Of a stretch of DNA of 32,601 nt, positions 15,348 through 23,089 are shown one piece after another (within the stretch, counting starts at the first letter, position 1; each line of letters opens with the position of its first letter). A model generated the notes under the pieces. It saw only the letters and a list, made by a program, of their open reading frames with translations, was not told where the DNA came from and searched no databases. Source of the DNA: Microcaldota archaeon (GTDB lineage: Archaea > Micrarchaeota > Micrarchaeia > Norongarragalinales > JACRGE01); the NCBI GenBank assembly GCA_016212465.1, contig JACRGE010000094.1, forward strand, positions 1 to 32,601. The letters are read 5' to 3'. The translations under genes and the position numbers were made by a program.

Positions 15348-15728
15348 ATGCCTGTTGAAAAACTGAGTTACATGGGCATGAAGGACCTCAAGGAACTGAA
15401 GAAGGCGGGGGTCATAAAGGAGCCTACTGAAAGGAAGTTCACCCCTACTCCAATGTTCCTTCCAACTGACACCGGGGGTCTGAACATCGCCAATGTAATG
15501 ACCAGGGAGAGTTTTATTCACCGCAATATTGGAATTTGGTTGGAATGGAGGTTCGCCAGAGTGTTTGCAGTCATATTCGGTGTCATAGCCATATTTTTGC
15601 TTACATACAACTTCGTGCTTGCAGCTGTTGCAGGAGCCGTCGCAGGATGGCTCTACGGCAGGTACGTATGGAGGAACTTCTACATCGTAAACCTGCTTGG
15701 TAGAAGGAAGCTCCTTGAGTCAACATAA
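15348..15728 (+). CDS. Small two-helix membrane protein, TRxx[YF][LI]x6W family, member 1
   Basis: 126 residues. The N-terminal half is soluble and contains PMFLP (35-39). The shared motif TRESFIHRNIGIW (52-64) comes just before two hydrophobic segments (about 70-87 and 89-102), and a basic C-terminal tail (GRRKLLEST) closes it. The start has GGTGA at 15339-15343, 4 nt before the ATG. The PMFLP element recurs as PMFIP in member 5 and STFLP in member 2. No known family was recognised. General size and topology recall small two-helix subunits of secretion or conjugation machines, but nothing in the sequence proves that. Confidence 0.7.
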   Translation: MPVEKLSYMGMKDLKELKKAGVIKEPTERKFTPTPMFLPTDTGGLNIANVMTRESFIHRNIGIWLEWRFARVFAVIFGVIAIFLLTYNFVLAAVAGAVAGWLYGRYVWRNFYIVNLLGRRKLLEST

Positions 15729-15805
15729 AGAGAGTAGGAAAGAAAACAGGGATAAAACAAAAGAGAACTGCAGACAAGAAAAAATTGAATGAAAGGGGAT
15801 GCTAA

Positions 15806-16195
15806 ATGCAAACAAGAATAATTCCGCAGGTAAGGAACGTGCACTCTGGTGCCCAGCAGCAGATAAGCGTGCTTGCACGGGACCAGCCTAAAAAAGAAGA
15901 GGAGCGGATGAGCACGTTCCTTCCGGTTGAAGTAAAGCCGGAAGTTCCTCCAAACATGAGGATGTGGACTAGGCTAAAGTATTTGGAAGAGTACTTTGGT
16001 TTCTGGAAGTATGGAAAAATATGCAAGCCGTTGAGTGTCGTATTAGGTGCGTTGGGTGTAGTCGCGCTCGGCGTTTTCCCTCTAGGCGGGTTGATTATGC
16101 TCGCAGTTTCAGGAAGGCTGTATAGTCTGGCGTGGTGGTATGACTTCATTATCTACACCTTCGGTAAGTCAAGGACGCTTGTAATAATAGACTAA
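15806..16195 (+). CDS. Small two-helix membrane protein, TRxx[YF][LI]x6W family, member 2
   Basis: 129 residues. The long polar N-terminus (Gln/Lys/Glu-rich, with STFLP at 36-40) leads to the motif TRLKYLEEYFGFW (55-67). Two hydrophobic segments (about 75-92 and 94-108) and a tail GKSRTLVIID follow. The motif matches those of members 1, 4 and 6 at every defined position. A purine-rich spacer of 77 nt separates it from member 1, and GGGG just upstream of the ATG is a modest ribosome binding site. Confidence 0.68.
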   Translation: MQTRIIPQVRNVHSGAQQQISVLARDQPKKEEERMSTFLPVEVKPEVPPNMRMWTRLKYLEEYFGFWKYGKICKPLSVVLGALGVVALGVFPLGGLIMLAVSGRLYSLAWWYDFIIYTFGKSRTLVIID

Positions 16196-16332
16196 AAAAA
16201 CAAGTACCGGAAAGGAACCGGAGATTAAGGAAAAAGCTAGGAATCAATGAAAACTTAAAAACGGAACACAAAAGCAATAAGTTAAAGCCAAAGTGAAAGT
16301 AACGGCAAAAAAATTAAATAAGGGGACGTGAG

Positions 16333-16578
16333 ATGGCAAGAGACCAAAAGAGCATTGACAAAGCGTTGGAGAACCCTCCATTGATAGTGGAGTGGCTTAG
16401 CATGCTAGAGGACTTTGGGTTAATGGATTTCAGGATAATGGATAAGAAAAAGCACGTTCCTTTCTCTGAAGCCATGAATGGAACCCGGCTTGCTTTCCCC
16501 ATCATTCCTGATTGGCTCGTGTGGCTTATCATAATCATTGGTTTGGTGATGACTGCATTGCACTATAACGTAATATGA
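16333..16578 (+). CDS. Small membrane protein of the same cluster, member 3 (divergent)
   Basis: 81 residues. The charged N-terminal half (Asp/Glu/Lys-rich) is followed by TRLAFPIIPDW (51-61), a degenerate form of the cluster motif with a shorter spacing to Trp, and then a single C-terminal membrane helix (about 62-78). It may be a reduced or specialised member. It follows a 137-nt purine-rich gap after member 2 that holds no ORF. Its stop is 10 nt before the start of member 4. The ribosome binding site is weak (GACGTGAG). Confidence 0.6.
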   Translation: MARDQKSIDKALENPPLIVEWLSMLEDFGLMDFRIMDKKKHVPFSEAMNGTRLAFPIIPDWLVWLIIIIGLVMTALHYNVI

Positions 16579-16588
16579 GGTTTTGGAA

Positions 16589-16873
16589 ATGGATGTGATT
16601 CCGACAACCGTTGTATCAGACCAATATGATGCGTTTCAGAAGATGCAGACCAGGAGAACCTATTTGGAGAGGTTCATCCCGAACTGGAGGGGGCAGTACC
16701 AGACCCGGCTCTATGCATTCGTTTGTTTAATGCTCGGAGTATTTTTTTTCTCCAACTACCCTGCCATTTCAGTTCTCGCATTCGCTGGAGCAGCATATTT
16801 TTATCAAAGGTGGAAGTTCCACGCGTGGCTCATAACAAGACCAAGGACCTTGTATAGTGCGGACCTCAGGTGA
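16589..16873 (+). CDS. Small two-helix membrane protein, TRxx[YF][LI]x6W family, member 4
   Basis: 94 residues from ATG 16589; the track starts at a TTG two codons earlier, but ATG is preferred with TGAGG upstream overlapping the previous stop. The motif TRRTYLERFIPNW (21-33) precedes two hydrophobic segments (about 42-54 and 58-72) and a basic tail. Similarity to member 6 extends along the chain: TTVxSD near the N-terminus, the motif, then PA[IV]SVLAFAG in helix 2. This makes members 4 and 6 clear paralogues. It ends 5 nt before member 5. Confidence 0.7.
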   Translation: MDVIPTTVVSDQYDAFQKMQTRRTYLERFIPNWRGQYQTRLYAFVCLMLGVFFFSNYPAISVLAFAGAAYFYQRWKFHAWLITRPRTLYSADLR

Positions 16874-16878
16874 ATTAA

Positions 16879-17304
16879 ATGAAGGTAAGCGAACTACGTA
16901 ATATTGCAGAGGCAAAAACCGCGCCAGGGCCTACTGGCGTCAGCCCACAGGAAGAAAAAGTGTATGCTCCGATGTTTATTCCCATGGGCTACCAGAAGGG
17001 CGCGGAAACCATGAGATGCGGTGGCGAGACGGTGCCTGCTCACGTAGCGCATGCTTACACGAGGGGCCAGTTGATGGCGGACTGGGTTGACGCAAAGGAT
17101 AAAACAACCATTGGCTCCATATACAAGTCCTTCTTTCAGGCGGTAGTCTGCTTTGTTGCTGCAGTTCTGTCCTATCTTTTTATAAACATCTATGTCGCAG
17201 GCGTTTTCGCATTCCTTTTCGGCTACTATTGGTCCGAAAGGCTTTTGAACGCGTGCTGGGGCACAGCGTGGTTCCAAGGCAAGTCGGTGATTAGGACGAA
17301 GTAA
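16879..17304 (+). CDS. Small two-helix membrane protein of the cluster, member 5
   Basis: 141 residues. Its AGGTGA ribosome binding site overlaps the stop of member 4. The soluble N-terminal half contains PMFIP (31-35), matching PMFLP of member 1, and a shortened motif TRGQLMADW (61-69). Two hydrophobic segments (about 84-101 and 103-118) and a tail ending GKSVIRTK follow. It also has three Cys. The combination of PMF[IL]P, TR...W, two helices and a GKS tail ties it to the other members despite low overall similarity. Confidence 0.68.
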   Translation: MKVSELRNIAEAKTAPGPTGVSPQEEKVYAPMFIPMGYQKGAETMRCGGETVPAHVAHAYTRGQLMADWVDAKDKTTIGSIYKSFFQAVVCFVAAVLSYLFINIYVAGVFAFLFGYYWSERLLNACWGTAWFQGKSVIRTK

Positions 17305-17318
17305 GTTTAGGTGTAAAA

Positions 17319-17384
17319 ATGGAGGTTAAGGAACCGTACAAGAATATGAGGGGGGTTAAGGAAATTGTTCTTAAACGAAGTTAA
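17319..17384 (+). CDS. 21-residue micro-ORF between members 5 and 6
   Basis: Not on the track. ATG 17319 follows TTAGGTG at 17307-17313, a ribosome binding site as good as those of the flanking genes. The product (MEVKEPYKNMRGVKEIVLKRS) is charged and has no membrane helix. It could be a real micropeptide, a translational relay, or the broken start of a lost cluster member. Evidence is limited to the ribosome binding site and the frame. Confidence 0.3.
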   Translation: MEVKEPYKNMRGVKEIVLKRS

Positions 17385-17434
17385 GTAATGTAGCAGGTTT
17401 AAGGACAATTCCATAGGTTCTCAGGTGAATGAAT

Positions 17435-17728
17435 ATGGCGGAATATCCCTACGTAAGAGAAACAACCGTATTCTCTGACGCAGACGACACTTTGCTAGCC
17501 CAAGAAACTAGGTGGGACTATCTTCGCACCCACCTTATCCTCTGGAAGGACTCCATCAGGTTCAAGTGGTACTCCATTATCCTTGCAATCGTTGGAATGG
17601 TTTTCCTGACGATACTCCCGGCTGTCTCCGTGCTTGCCTTCGCTGGAGTCTTTTACTACTACGTGCTGAGGATACAGCGGTTCACCAGGCTCTCCAAGTC
17701 CGTAAGGAAAGTCATCGTAGGCCACTAG
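17435..17728 (+). CDS. Small two-helix membrane protein, TRxx[YF][LI]x6W family, member 6
   Basis: 97 residues from ATG 17435; AGGTGA at 17423-17428 is 6 nt upstream of this ATG but touches the track's ATG 17429, so 17435 is preferred. It contains TTVFSD, the motif TRWDYLRTHLILW (25-37), two hydrophobic segments (about 46-62 and 62-78, with PAVSVLAFAG) and a basic tail. It is the closest paralogue of member 4. It is the last gene of the cluster; T-rich DNA follows near 17763-17797 and a small minus-strand ORF ends 6 nt away. Confidence 0.7.
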   Translation: MAEYPYVRETTVFSDADDTLLAQETRWDYLRTHLILWKDSIRFKWYSIILAIVGMVFLTILPAVSVLAFAGVFYYYVLRIQRFTRLSKSVRKVIVGH

Positions 17729-17733
17729 AGAAA

Positions 17734-17874
17734 TCAAGGTCTCTCCCCCCCGATTCTTGAGGTTTCTTCTATCCTCCCTTTCTTTCTGATTTTCGCGCTC
17801 TTTGCCGCGTCTTTAGAGAAGTCCAGGTGTTGTAGGTATCTTCTTCTGCCCGGGCCATTCAACTTCCTTACCAT
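17734..17874 (-). CDS. 46-residue basic small ORF (tentative)
   Basis: Not on the track. On the minus strand ATG 17874 opens a 46-codon frame, MVRKLNGPGRRRYLQHLDF ... IGGERP, rich in Arg/Lys and with a helical middle. CAGTAGGATGG gives only a weak ribosome binding context; an AT-rich AATATTAAA lies about 45 nt upstream. It converges on member 6 with a 5-nt gap. A ribosome- or nucleic-acid-associated microprotein would fit the composition, but the frame could be chance. The rest of the 17729-18057 gap holds T-rich termination-like sequence and the pyrG promoter. Confidence 0.3.
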   Translation of the reverse strand: MVRKLNGPGRRRYLQHLDFSKDAAKSAKIRKKGRIEETSRIGGERP

Positions 17875-17997
17875 CCTACTGTTCGGTATTTATCAGCAGC
17901 AGCCAATGCTGTTTAATATTTTCTTGTTTGAAAACGCGCTGTTCTTCTTTTGGGTCATTGGTTTTTCCTGAGATAGTTTTAAATTGTTTTCCGACTA

Positions 17998-18006
17998 CTT
18001 ATATCA
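17998..18006 (+). promoter_or_regulatory. TATA-like box for pyrG
   Basis: CTTATATCA lies about 52-60 nt before the pyrG ATG; transcription would begin near 18027, giving a short leader with CAGGTGGGAG as ribosome binding site. Confidence 0.45.
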
Positions 18007-18057
18007 GCTTCAATCTCTTTCAGTTGTTTCAGGTTTTAATCAAGCACAGGTGGGAGC

Positions 18058-19641
18058 ATGCCTAGGTTCATTTTCGTAACTGGCGGGGTGCTGAGCTCGC
18101 TCGGCAAAGGAACCTTTACCTCCTCCCTCGCAAAAGTGCTGAAGTCGTCTGGAGTCAATGTCTCGGCTATGAAAATAGACCCCTATTTGAACTGTGATGC
18201 GGGGACCTTGAATCCGTTCGAGCACGGCGAAGTATTCGTGACGCAAGATGGCTTTGAGTGTGACCTGGATTTAGGCACGTATGAGCGATTTCTTGGAATC
18301 TTTGCAAAGAAGGAACAGAACCTCATGATGGGCACGGTTTACAAAACTGTAATAGAAAAAGAGAGGCGGGGCGAATTCCTTGGAAAGACGCTTCAACTGA
18401 TTCCACATGTTACAAATGAGATAAAGTCCCGCATAAAAAAAGCAGCTCAAGTTACTGGTTGTGACGTGCTCGTCGTGGAGATAGGTGGAACGGTGGGAGA
18501 CATCGAGTCTGAGATTGTGCTTGAGGCCATTCGACAGATGAAATATGAAAACCCGAGTGAAGTTCTTTTCATCCACCTTGCTTTGGTTCCAACCATCATC
18601 ACTGGCGAGCAGAAGACGAAGCCCATGCAGCACTCAGTCCGAGCTTTGCTTGCTCGAGGCATAGCACCTGACGCGCTTATAGCGAGGTCAGAGAGGGAGC
18701 TGAAGGAAAAAACCAAGGAGAAGATTGCCTTGTTTTGCAATGTATTACCCGAGGCTGTTTTCAGCTTCCCGAATGTAGAACTTGTATACGAGTTGCCGTT
18801 CATCCTGAGGGACCAAGAAGTGATGAAGCCGATTGCAGAGAAATTTAAACTGGAGCTAAGGGAAATGAACATGAATGAGTGGAAGGCTATTGTTGAGAAG
18901 TTCAAAAGGATGAAGGAAGATAAGTTGATTGGGGTTGTAGGGAAATACGCGACTACGAAGGACACGTACATGAGCATTTTTGAGGCCTTGATGCACGCGG
19001 GCATAAGCAATGGCGTGAAAGTAAAGGCGAATTTGATTGATTCGGAGGAGATAGAGAAAAAACCAGATAAAATAAAACTCAGTGACTATGACGGCTTCCT
19101 GATTCCAGGCGGTTTCGGCGGTCGTGGCACGGAGGGGAAGATTGAGGTAATAAAATACGCGCGTGAAAATGATGTTCCCCTTTTTGGGATATGCTTTGGA
19201 TTCCAGTTGAGTGTGATAGAGTTCTGCAGGAACGTACTTGAATGGCGTGACGCGGCTTCGACCGAGTTTTCTCAAGAAACAACTCATCCTGTCATAGACT
19301 TGTTGCCTGAGCAAAGGAACATCAAGGAATTGGGTGGTACGATGAGGCTAGGAGTCCAGAAAACGATTTTGGATGACGGAACCAAAGCCCTGAACCTTTA
19401 TGGCGAAAAAGAGATTCTGAAGCGGCACCGGCATAGATTTGAGGTGAATCCTGGTTTCATCTCCGATATTGAGAAAGCGGGCATGCGTTTCTCAGGAAAA
19501 AGCGAAGACGGCGTGAAAATGGAGGTCTTGGAATTGAAGAACCACCAGTATTTCCTAGGCAGCCAATTCCATCCCGAATTCGATTCACGGCTTGAAAAAC
19601 CAGAGCCGCTTTTCCATGGTTTAGTGAAGGCAACCCTATAA
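18058..19641 (+). CDS. pyrG: CTP synthase
   Basis: Amidates UTP to CTP using glutamine and ATP. The N-terminal synthase domain (1-265) shows FVTGGVLSSLGKG (P-loop), IDPYLNCDAGTLNPFEHGEVFVTQDG, DLDLGTYERF and IPHVTNEIK. The C-terminal class I glutamine amidotransferase domain has IPGGFGGRGTEGK and the nucleophile Cys379 in GICFGFQ (usually GICLGMQ). The His505/Glu507 pair is in QFHPEFDSR. HRHRFEVNP is also conserved. Length 527 is within the family range. ATG 18058 has an AGGTGGGAG ribosome binding site. The next gene downstream on the same strand is a DUF2797 protein after 103 nt. Confidence 0.97.
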   Translation: MPRFIFVTGGVLSSLGKGTFTSSLAKVLKSSGVNVSAMKIDPYLNCDAGTLNPFEHGEVFVTQDGFECDLDLGTYERFLGIFAKKEQNLMMGTVYKTVIEKERRGEFLGKTLQLIPHVTNEIKSRIKKAAQVTGCDVLVVEIGGTVGDIESEIVLEAIRQMKYENPSEVLFIHLALVPTIITGEQKTKPMQHSVRALLARGIAPDALIARSERELKEKTKEKIALFCNVLPEAVFSFPNVELVYELPFILRDQEVMKPIAEKFKLELREMNMNEWKAIVEKFKRMKEDKLIGVVGKYATTKDTYMSIFEALMHAGISNGVKVKANLIDSEEIEKKPDKIKLSDYDGFLIPGGFGGRGTEGKIEVIKYARENDVPLFGICFGFQLSVIEFCRNVLEWRDAASTEFSQETTHPVIDLLPEQRNIKELGGTMRLGVQKTILDDGTKALNLYGEKEILKRHRHRFEVNPGFISDIEKAGMRFSGKSEDGVKMEVLELKNHQYFLGSQFHPEFDSRLEKPEPLFHGLVKATL

Positions 19642-19744
19642 CATCTTCTTTTACTCTTGTTATTGAATGGAAAACCCCTGCATACGTGTTATTAACACTA
19701 ATAGAAAAAATAATTCGTATTCAGTTGTCTGAGTGGGATGCTGA

Positions 19745-20551
19745 ATGAAACACGTAATCCGCATAACGTTTGATGAGCTTTTTTCTCCTGTCCTTGTCTT
19801 CAGGGAAAGTGGATGTTTGGGTGAAATTCGAATAAAGCCTGGTGATAAAGTAGACCTATTGCTTGCCAGAGAACGCCGCTGTATTGGCTTTGTTTCAAAA
19901 GGAGAGTTTAAAGAATGCCCCAGGAAAGCGTTGGTCAAAGGAAAAAAGTGCGCTTCCTGTAACGCAGTCGATGAAGAAACCCCGTGTCTGAAGTGCAATG
20001 GATCAATCTGTCTCGCTGAAGAAGAAAAGAGACTAAAGTGCTCGGAAAAAAATTATTTTGTTTACCTGGCGGCATTCGGGGGAAGCATGTTGAAAGTGGG
20101 GGTAAGCCGGAAAGAACGGCGCATGCGGCGTTGGATAGAACAAGGAGCTGATTTTGCTGTGCGAATTGCTGACGGTCTGGATGGAAGAACCGCGAGAAGA
20201 ATTGAATATGCATTAACTCAACGAGGTTTCGCAAATGCATTGACGGGCAAGCAAAAAATATCCCTGCTGGGTTCAGACAAGAAACGCACGAGAGAGGAAT
20301 TGATTGAAAGGCTTGAGGCTCTAAGGGACTGCTTTCCAGAATTCGCTGAAAAACCAGCGGTTATTGAACTCAGTGAATACTATCCCAAGCTAGAGCACGC
20401 CAAGCCCACTAAAGCACTTGTTGGAAAATCCTTGGGAAATAAAGGTTCACTGCTTTTCCTCGAGCAGGCGGGCGAAACTCGTATCTTTGATTTGGGAATG
20501 GCTGTGGGGAGAATGGTATGTGAAGAAAAGTCCTTGTCTGCTTATCTCTAA
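19745..20551 (+). CDS. DUF2797 family protein
   Basis: 268 residues matching DUF2797 by pattern. Zinc-binding-type cysteines appear first (ECPRKALVKGKKCASC and PCLKCNGSICL, about 59-98). The family core follows: YLAAFGGSMLKVGVSRKERRMRRWIEQGAD then DGRTARRIE (about 112-160). The core resembles small nuclease-like domains (kVGVsR..RWieQGA), but activity has not been assigned to the family to my knowledge. A further Lys/Glu-rich domain completes it. ATG 19745 has GTGGGATG upstream. It converges with the phosphohexomutase gene, leaving 16 nt. Confidence 0.8.
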   Translation: MKHVIRITFDELFSPVLVFRESGCLGEIRIKPGDKVDLLLARERRCIGFVSKGEFKECPRKALVKGKKCASCNAVDEETPCLKCNGSICLAEEEKRLKCSEKNYFVYLAAFGGSMLKVGVSRKERRMRRWIEQGADFAVRIADGLDGRTARRIEYALTQRGFANALTGKQKISLLGSDKKRTREELIERLEALRDCFPEFAEKPAVIELSEYYPKLEHAKPTKALVGKSLGNKGSLLFLEQAGETRIFDLGMAVGRMVCEEKSLSAYL

Positions 20552-20567
20552 TACTTTGATGCCGTGC

Positions 20568-21809
20568 TTATGCGCGCGAGCGTGCGACCAGCATCTTTCC
20601 AAGTTCAAGCCCCTCCCTCGCCTTTTCCTTGGTTCTTGCCTCGCAGTTTATCCTCACTTTTGTTTCAGTATTTGATGCCCGAATCAAGAGAGTATAATCA
20701 TCGAATACCGCCTTCACGCCATCAAGCGTATAGACGCTTTCTGGGTTTCTTTCTTCAACGAGCGATTTTAATTTATTGAAATCCAGTGCGATATACTCTT
20801 GTTCTATCAGCGTGGTGTTCTTGAATCTGGACGAGAAGACCATGAAATCGCCTGCTCTTGCATTGGACAGCACAGCTGCTGCATATATCCCGTCAGAATT
20901 TGGGGCATGCTTCAAGAATGCAAAGTGCCCACTGCGCTCTGCGGAAAGGTCTGCTCCTTCTGCGATTGCTTCACCGAGCATGTTTGGGTCGCCCACTCTC
21001 GAAACATAGGCTTTGATTCCCAGTCCTTCAATAAAATCGAATACCTCCTGCCTGCAGTCGATGCTCAACACCATTCTGGCGCCTTTCCTCAAGTGGTTTT
21101 CCGCAACGTAAGCGGCAATCACGTCGCCTTCAACGAGGCGGCCTTCGTCTACTATGATCAAACGGTCCGCATCGCCGTCGAATGCGAAACCCACTTCTCC
21201 TTCTTCAATGGTTTTTTCCTTCAAAATTTGCAGCGTTTCGTTCTTTGGTTCAGGTTTGTGGTGCTCGTAAGATGGATCTGGTTCATCGAAGAGCGTCTTG
21301 GGAAAAACTTCTTTAATCGCGCACGCTGCTCCGCCGCATAGGTCAAAGATCCCTTTTTCAATCGAAGGAAGCGAAACGATGTATTCCTTGATTCTCTCAC
21401 TACCGTTTTCCGGCGGCATCTTGTTTTCAATAAGGCACGTTTCTTTAGGACGTTTTTCGAACTCAGCTTTAACAGCGCTCATTTCAGCTTCTGAAAAGTA
21501 AGTTCGGTTTTTGAAGAACTTCAGACCATTGTAATTCGGCGGGTTGTGGGATGCGGTGAAGCTGGCGCCCAATTCTTTTGAATGAAATGCCGTCAAGGGA
21601 GTTGGCACTTTCCCGAGGTACTTTACTTCGCCTTGAAAGCCGCTGCAAAACGCGTTCACGAGCGTTTCGTTGTTGAGCCTGTAGTCCGTTCCGATGACGA
21701 TTGCTCTGCCGATTCTTCTGGTGGCTGCTCCCAAAGAATAGAACCGCTCTTCAGTAATTGTTTCTCCGTAAATTCCTCTGAGGTCGTGCGGTCTGAACAT
21801 AAAGCTCAC
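20568..21809 (-). CDS. Phosphohexomutase (PMM/PGM or phosphoglucosamine mutase)
   Basis: Alpha-D-phosphohexomutase, 413 residues. All active-site loops are visible: catalytic Ser87 in TASHNPPNYNG, the Mg2+ loop DGDADR (211-216), the sugar loop ERSGH (291-295) and the phosphate loop RASNTETK (377-384). The last resembles AlgC-type PMM/PGM (RASNT) rather than GlmM (RPSGTEP), as does FRPHDLRGIYG at the start. However, it is the third gene after glmS and a GlmU-like gene, where a phosphoglucosamine mutase step would complete UDP-GlcNAc synthesis, so that role is likely in context. The start is GTG 21809, overlapping the upstream stop by 4 nt, or ATG 21800. Confidence 0.88.
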   Translation of the reverse strand: MSFMFRPHDLRGIYGETITEERFYSLGAATRRIGRAIVIGTDYRLNNETLVNAFCSGFQGEVKYLGKVPTPLTAFHSKELGASFTASHNPPNYNGLKFFKNRTYFSEAEMSAVKAEFEKRPKETCLIENKMPPENGSERIKEYIVSLPSIEKGIFDLCGGAACAIKEVFPKTLFDEPDPSYEHHKPEPKNETLQILKEKTIEEGEVGFAFDGDADRLIIVDEGRLVEGDVIAAYVAENHLRKGARMVLSIDCRQEVFDFIEGLGIKAYVSRVGDPNMLGEAIAEGADLSAERSGHFAFLKHAPNSDGIYAAAVLSNARAGDFMVFSSRFKNTTLIEQEYIALDFNKLKSLVEERNPESVYTLDGVKAVFDDYTLLIRASNTETKVRINCEARTKEKAREGLELGKMLVARSRA

Positions 21810-23047
21810 TCGCTTAATACATGAATTTCTTTTCCGTCAAATACTGAATTTTCCGGAAGGTTTTCTTTCACGAAGGAATTGGGATAAACACGGGAATTTC
21901 TTCCAATGAGCACCCCGCAGTTTATAGAACAGTTGACGCCTGTTTTGGTTCCCGGCCCGATTGCAGAGCCGAGTTTTTTCCTGCAGGAATCAATCATTTT
22001 TTCGTTCAATTTTACGTGCACGTTCTTTTCGTCAAAGCGTAAATTAGCGACTTTTGTACCCGCACCCAAATTTACATTTTCGCATACAACCGAATCGCCG
22101 ATGTAAGAATGGTGCGCCGCGTTGGTTCCATCCATTATTACAGACGCCTTTACTTCAGAAGAGCCTATGTGGCAGCTTGCGCCGATTACCACTCCTCCTC
22201 GAAGATAGGCGTTTGGCCCGATTACGGTGTTTTCTCCAATGAACGCGTTTCCCTCTATTACAGTGCCGCTTTTTATCACAGCTCCTCTTCCCAAAGAAAG
22301 CTTTCCTTTAATCTTCGCGCCTGCTTCCACGTTTCCTTCAATGGATTCTTCCATCAAATACTCCAAGGCCCATCTGTTCACGTCGATGTAGCTCCAGAAA
22401 TAGCCCAGGCCATTCCAGTACCCATCTGCCCGCACTGCCTTCAACTCGTTTTCAAGCGCGAATGCTTTTTGGCCGTCAGTTAGCTCTAATTCTCCGCGGG
22501 GCGAGGGCTTCAAATCGTGCAAATAATTGAAAAATTCTTTGGGAACGTGGAGGAAGTTGATGTTGATCATGCCCGGGCCGAGGCCAGGTTGTTTCTCAAC
22601 CACATCCAGTATGTTCCCGTTTTCGTATGTCTTGTAAGCGCCCCAAATGCTCCTGTCTTCAACGAACTTTGCTATTGCAAACCAATTCTTTTGCTCCTTA
22701 TACAAATCGAATATCTCTTGGGAATAGGCGTCGTCGCCGTTTAGAATCGTGAAATCTTCATCTACGAATGGTTCGGCTGTCAAAACCGCGTGGCCAGTTC
22801 CCTTCTGTTCCTTTTGCTCTGCGTAAACTATTTTGTCGACGAAAGGCGTTTTCGCAAAATGCTCGATTACGCTTTGCTTTCCTTCTCCTACTACGAGAAT
22901 GATTTTGTTTGCCAGCGGGTATACCATGGAAATGGTCCATTCCAAGAGCGGCTTGTTGAGGACGGGCAGCATGCATTTTTGCCTTCCGTTGGTGATGGGC
23001 CAAAGCCTTGTTCCCTTGCCTGCTGCAAGAATCACGAAGTCAGTCAT
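21806..23047 (-). CDS. GlmU-like bifunctional sugar-1-phosphate nucleotidylyltransferase/acetyltransferase
   Basis: 413 residues. The N-terminal nucleotidyltransferase domain carries the signature LAAGKGTRLWPIT, a QKGTGHAVLTA nucleotide loop and NGDD metal site. The C-terminal part is a left-handed beta-helix of hexapeptide repeats (IKGKLSLGRGAVIKSGTVIEGNAFIGENTVIG) ending with GPGTKTGVNCSINCGVLIGRNSRVYP. This is the arrangement of archaeal bifunctional enzymes that acetylate glucosamine-1-phosphate and form UDP-GlcNAc. It lies between glmS (42 nt upstream) and the phosphohexomutase (4-nt overlap), which strongly supports the UDP-GlcNAc assignment. A glucose-1-phosphate thymidylyl/uridylyltransferase activity is the alternative or an additional activity. 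Confidence 0.88.
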   Translation of the reverse strand: MTDFVILAAGKGTRLWPITNGRQKCMLPVLNKPLLEWTISMVYPLANKIILVVGEGKQSVIEHFAKTPFVDKIVYAEQKEQKGTGHAVLTAEPFVDEDFTILNGDDAYSQEIFDLYKEQKNWFAIAKFVEDRSIWGAYKTYENGNILDVVEKQPGLGPGMININFLHVPKEFFNYLHDLKPSPRGELELTDGQKAFALENELKAVRADGYWNGLGYFWSYIDVNRWALEYLMEESIEGNVEAGAKIKGKLSLGRGAVIKSGTVIEGNAFIGENTVIGPNAYLRGGVVIGASCHIGSSEVKASVIMDGTNAAHHSYIGDSVVCENVNLGAGTKVANLRFDEKNVHVKLNEKMIDSCRKKLGSAIGPGTKTGVNCSINCGVLIGRNSRVYPNSFVKENLPENSVFDGKEIHVLSE

Positions 23048-23089
23048 TGAATTTCACCACCGATTTTCATACTATTTTTTAACTGTTGG

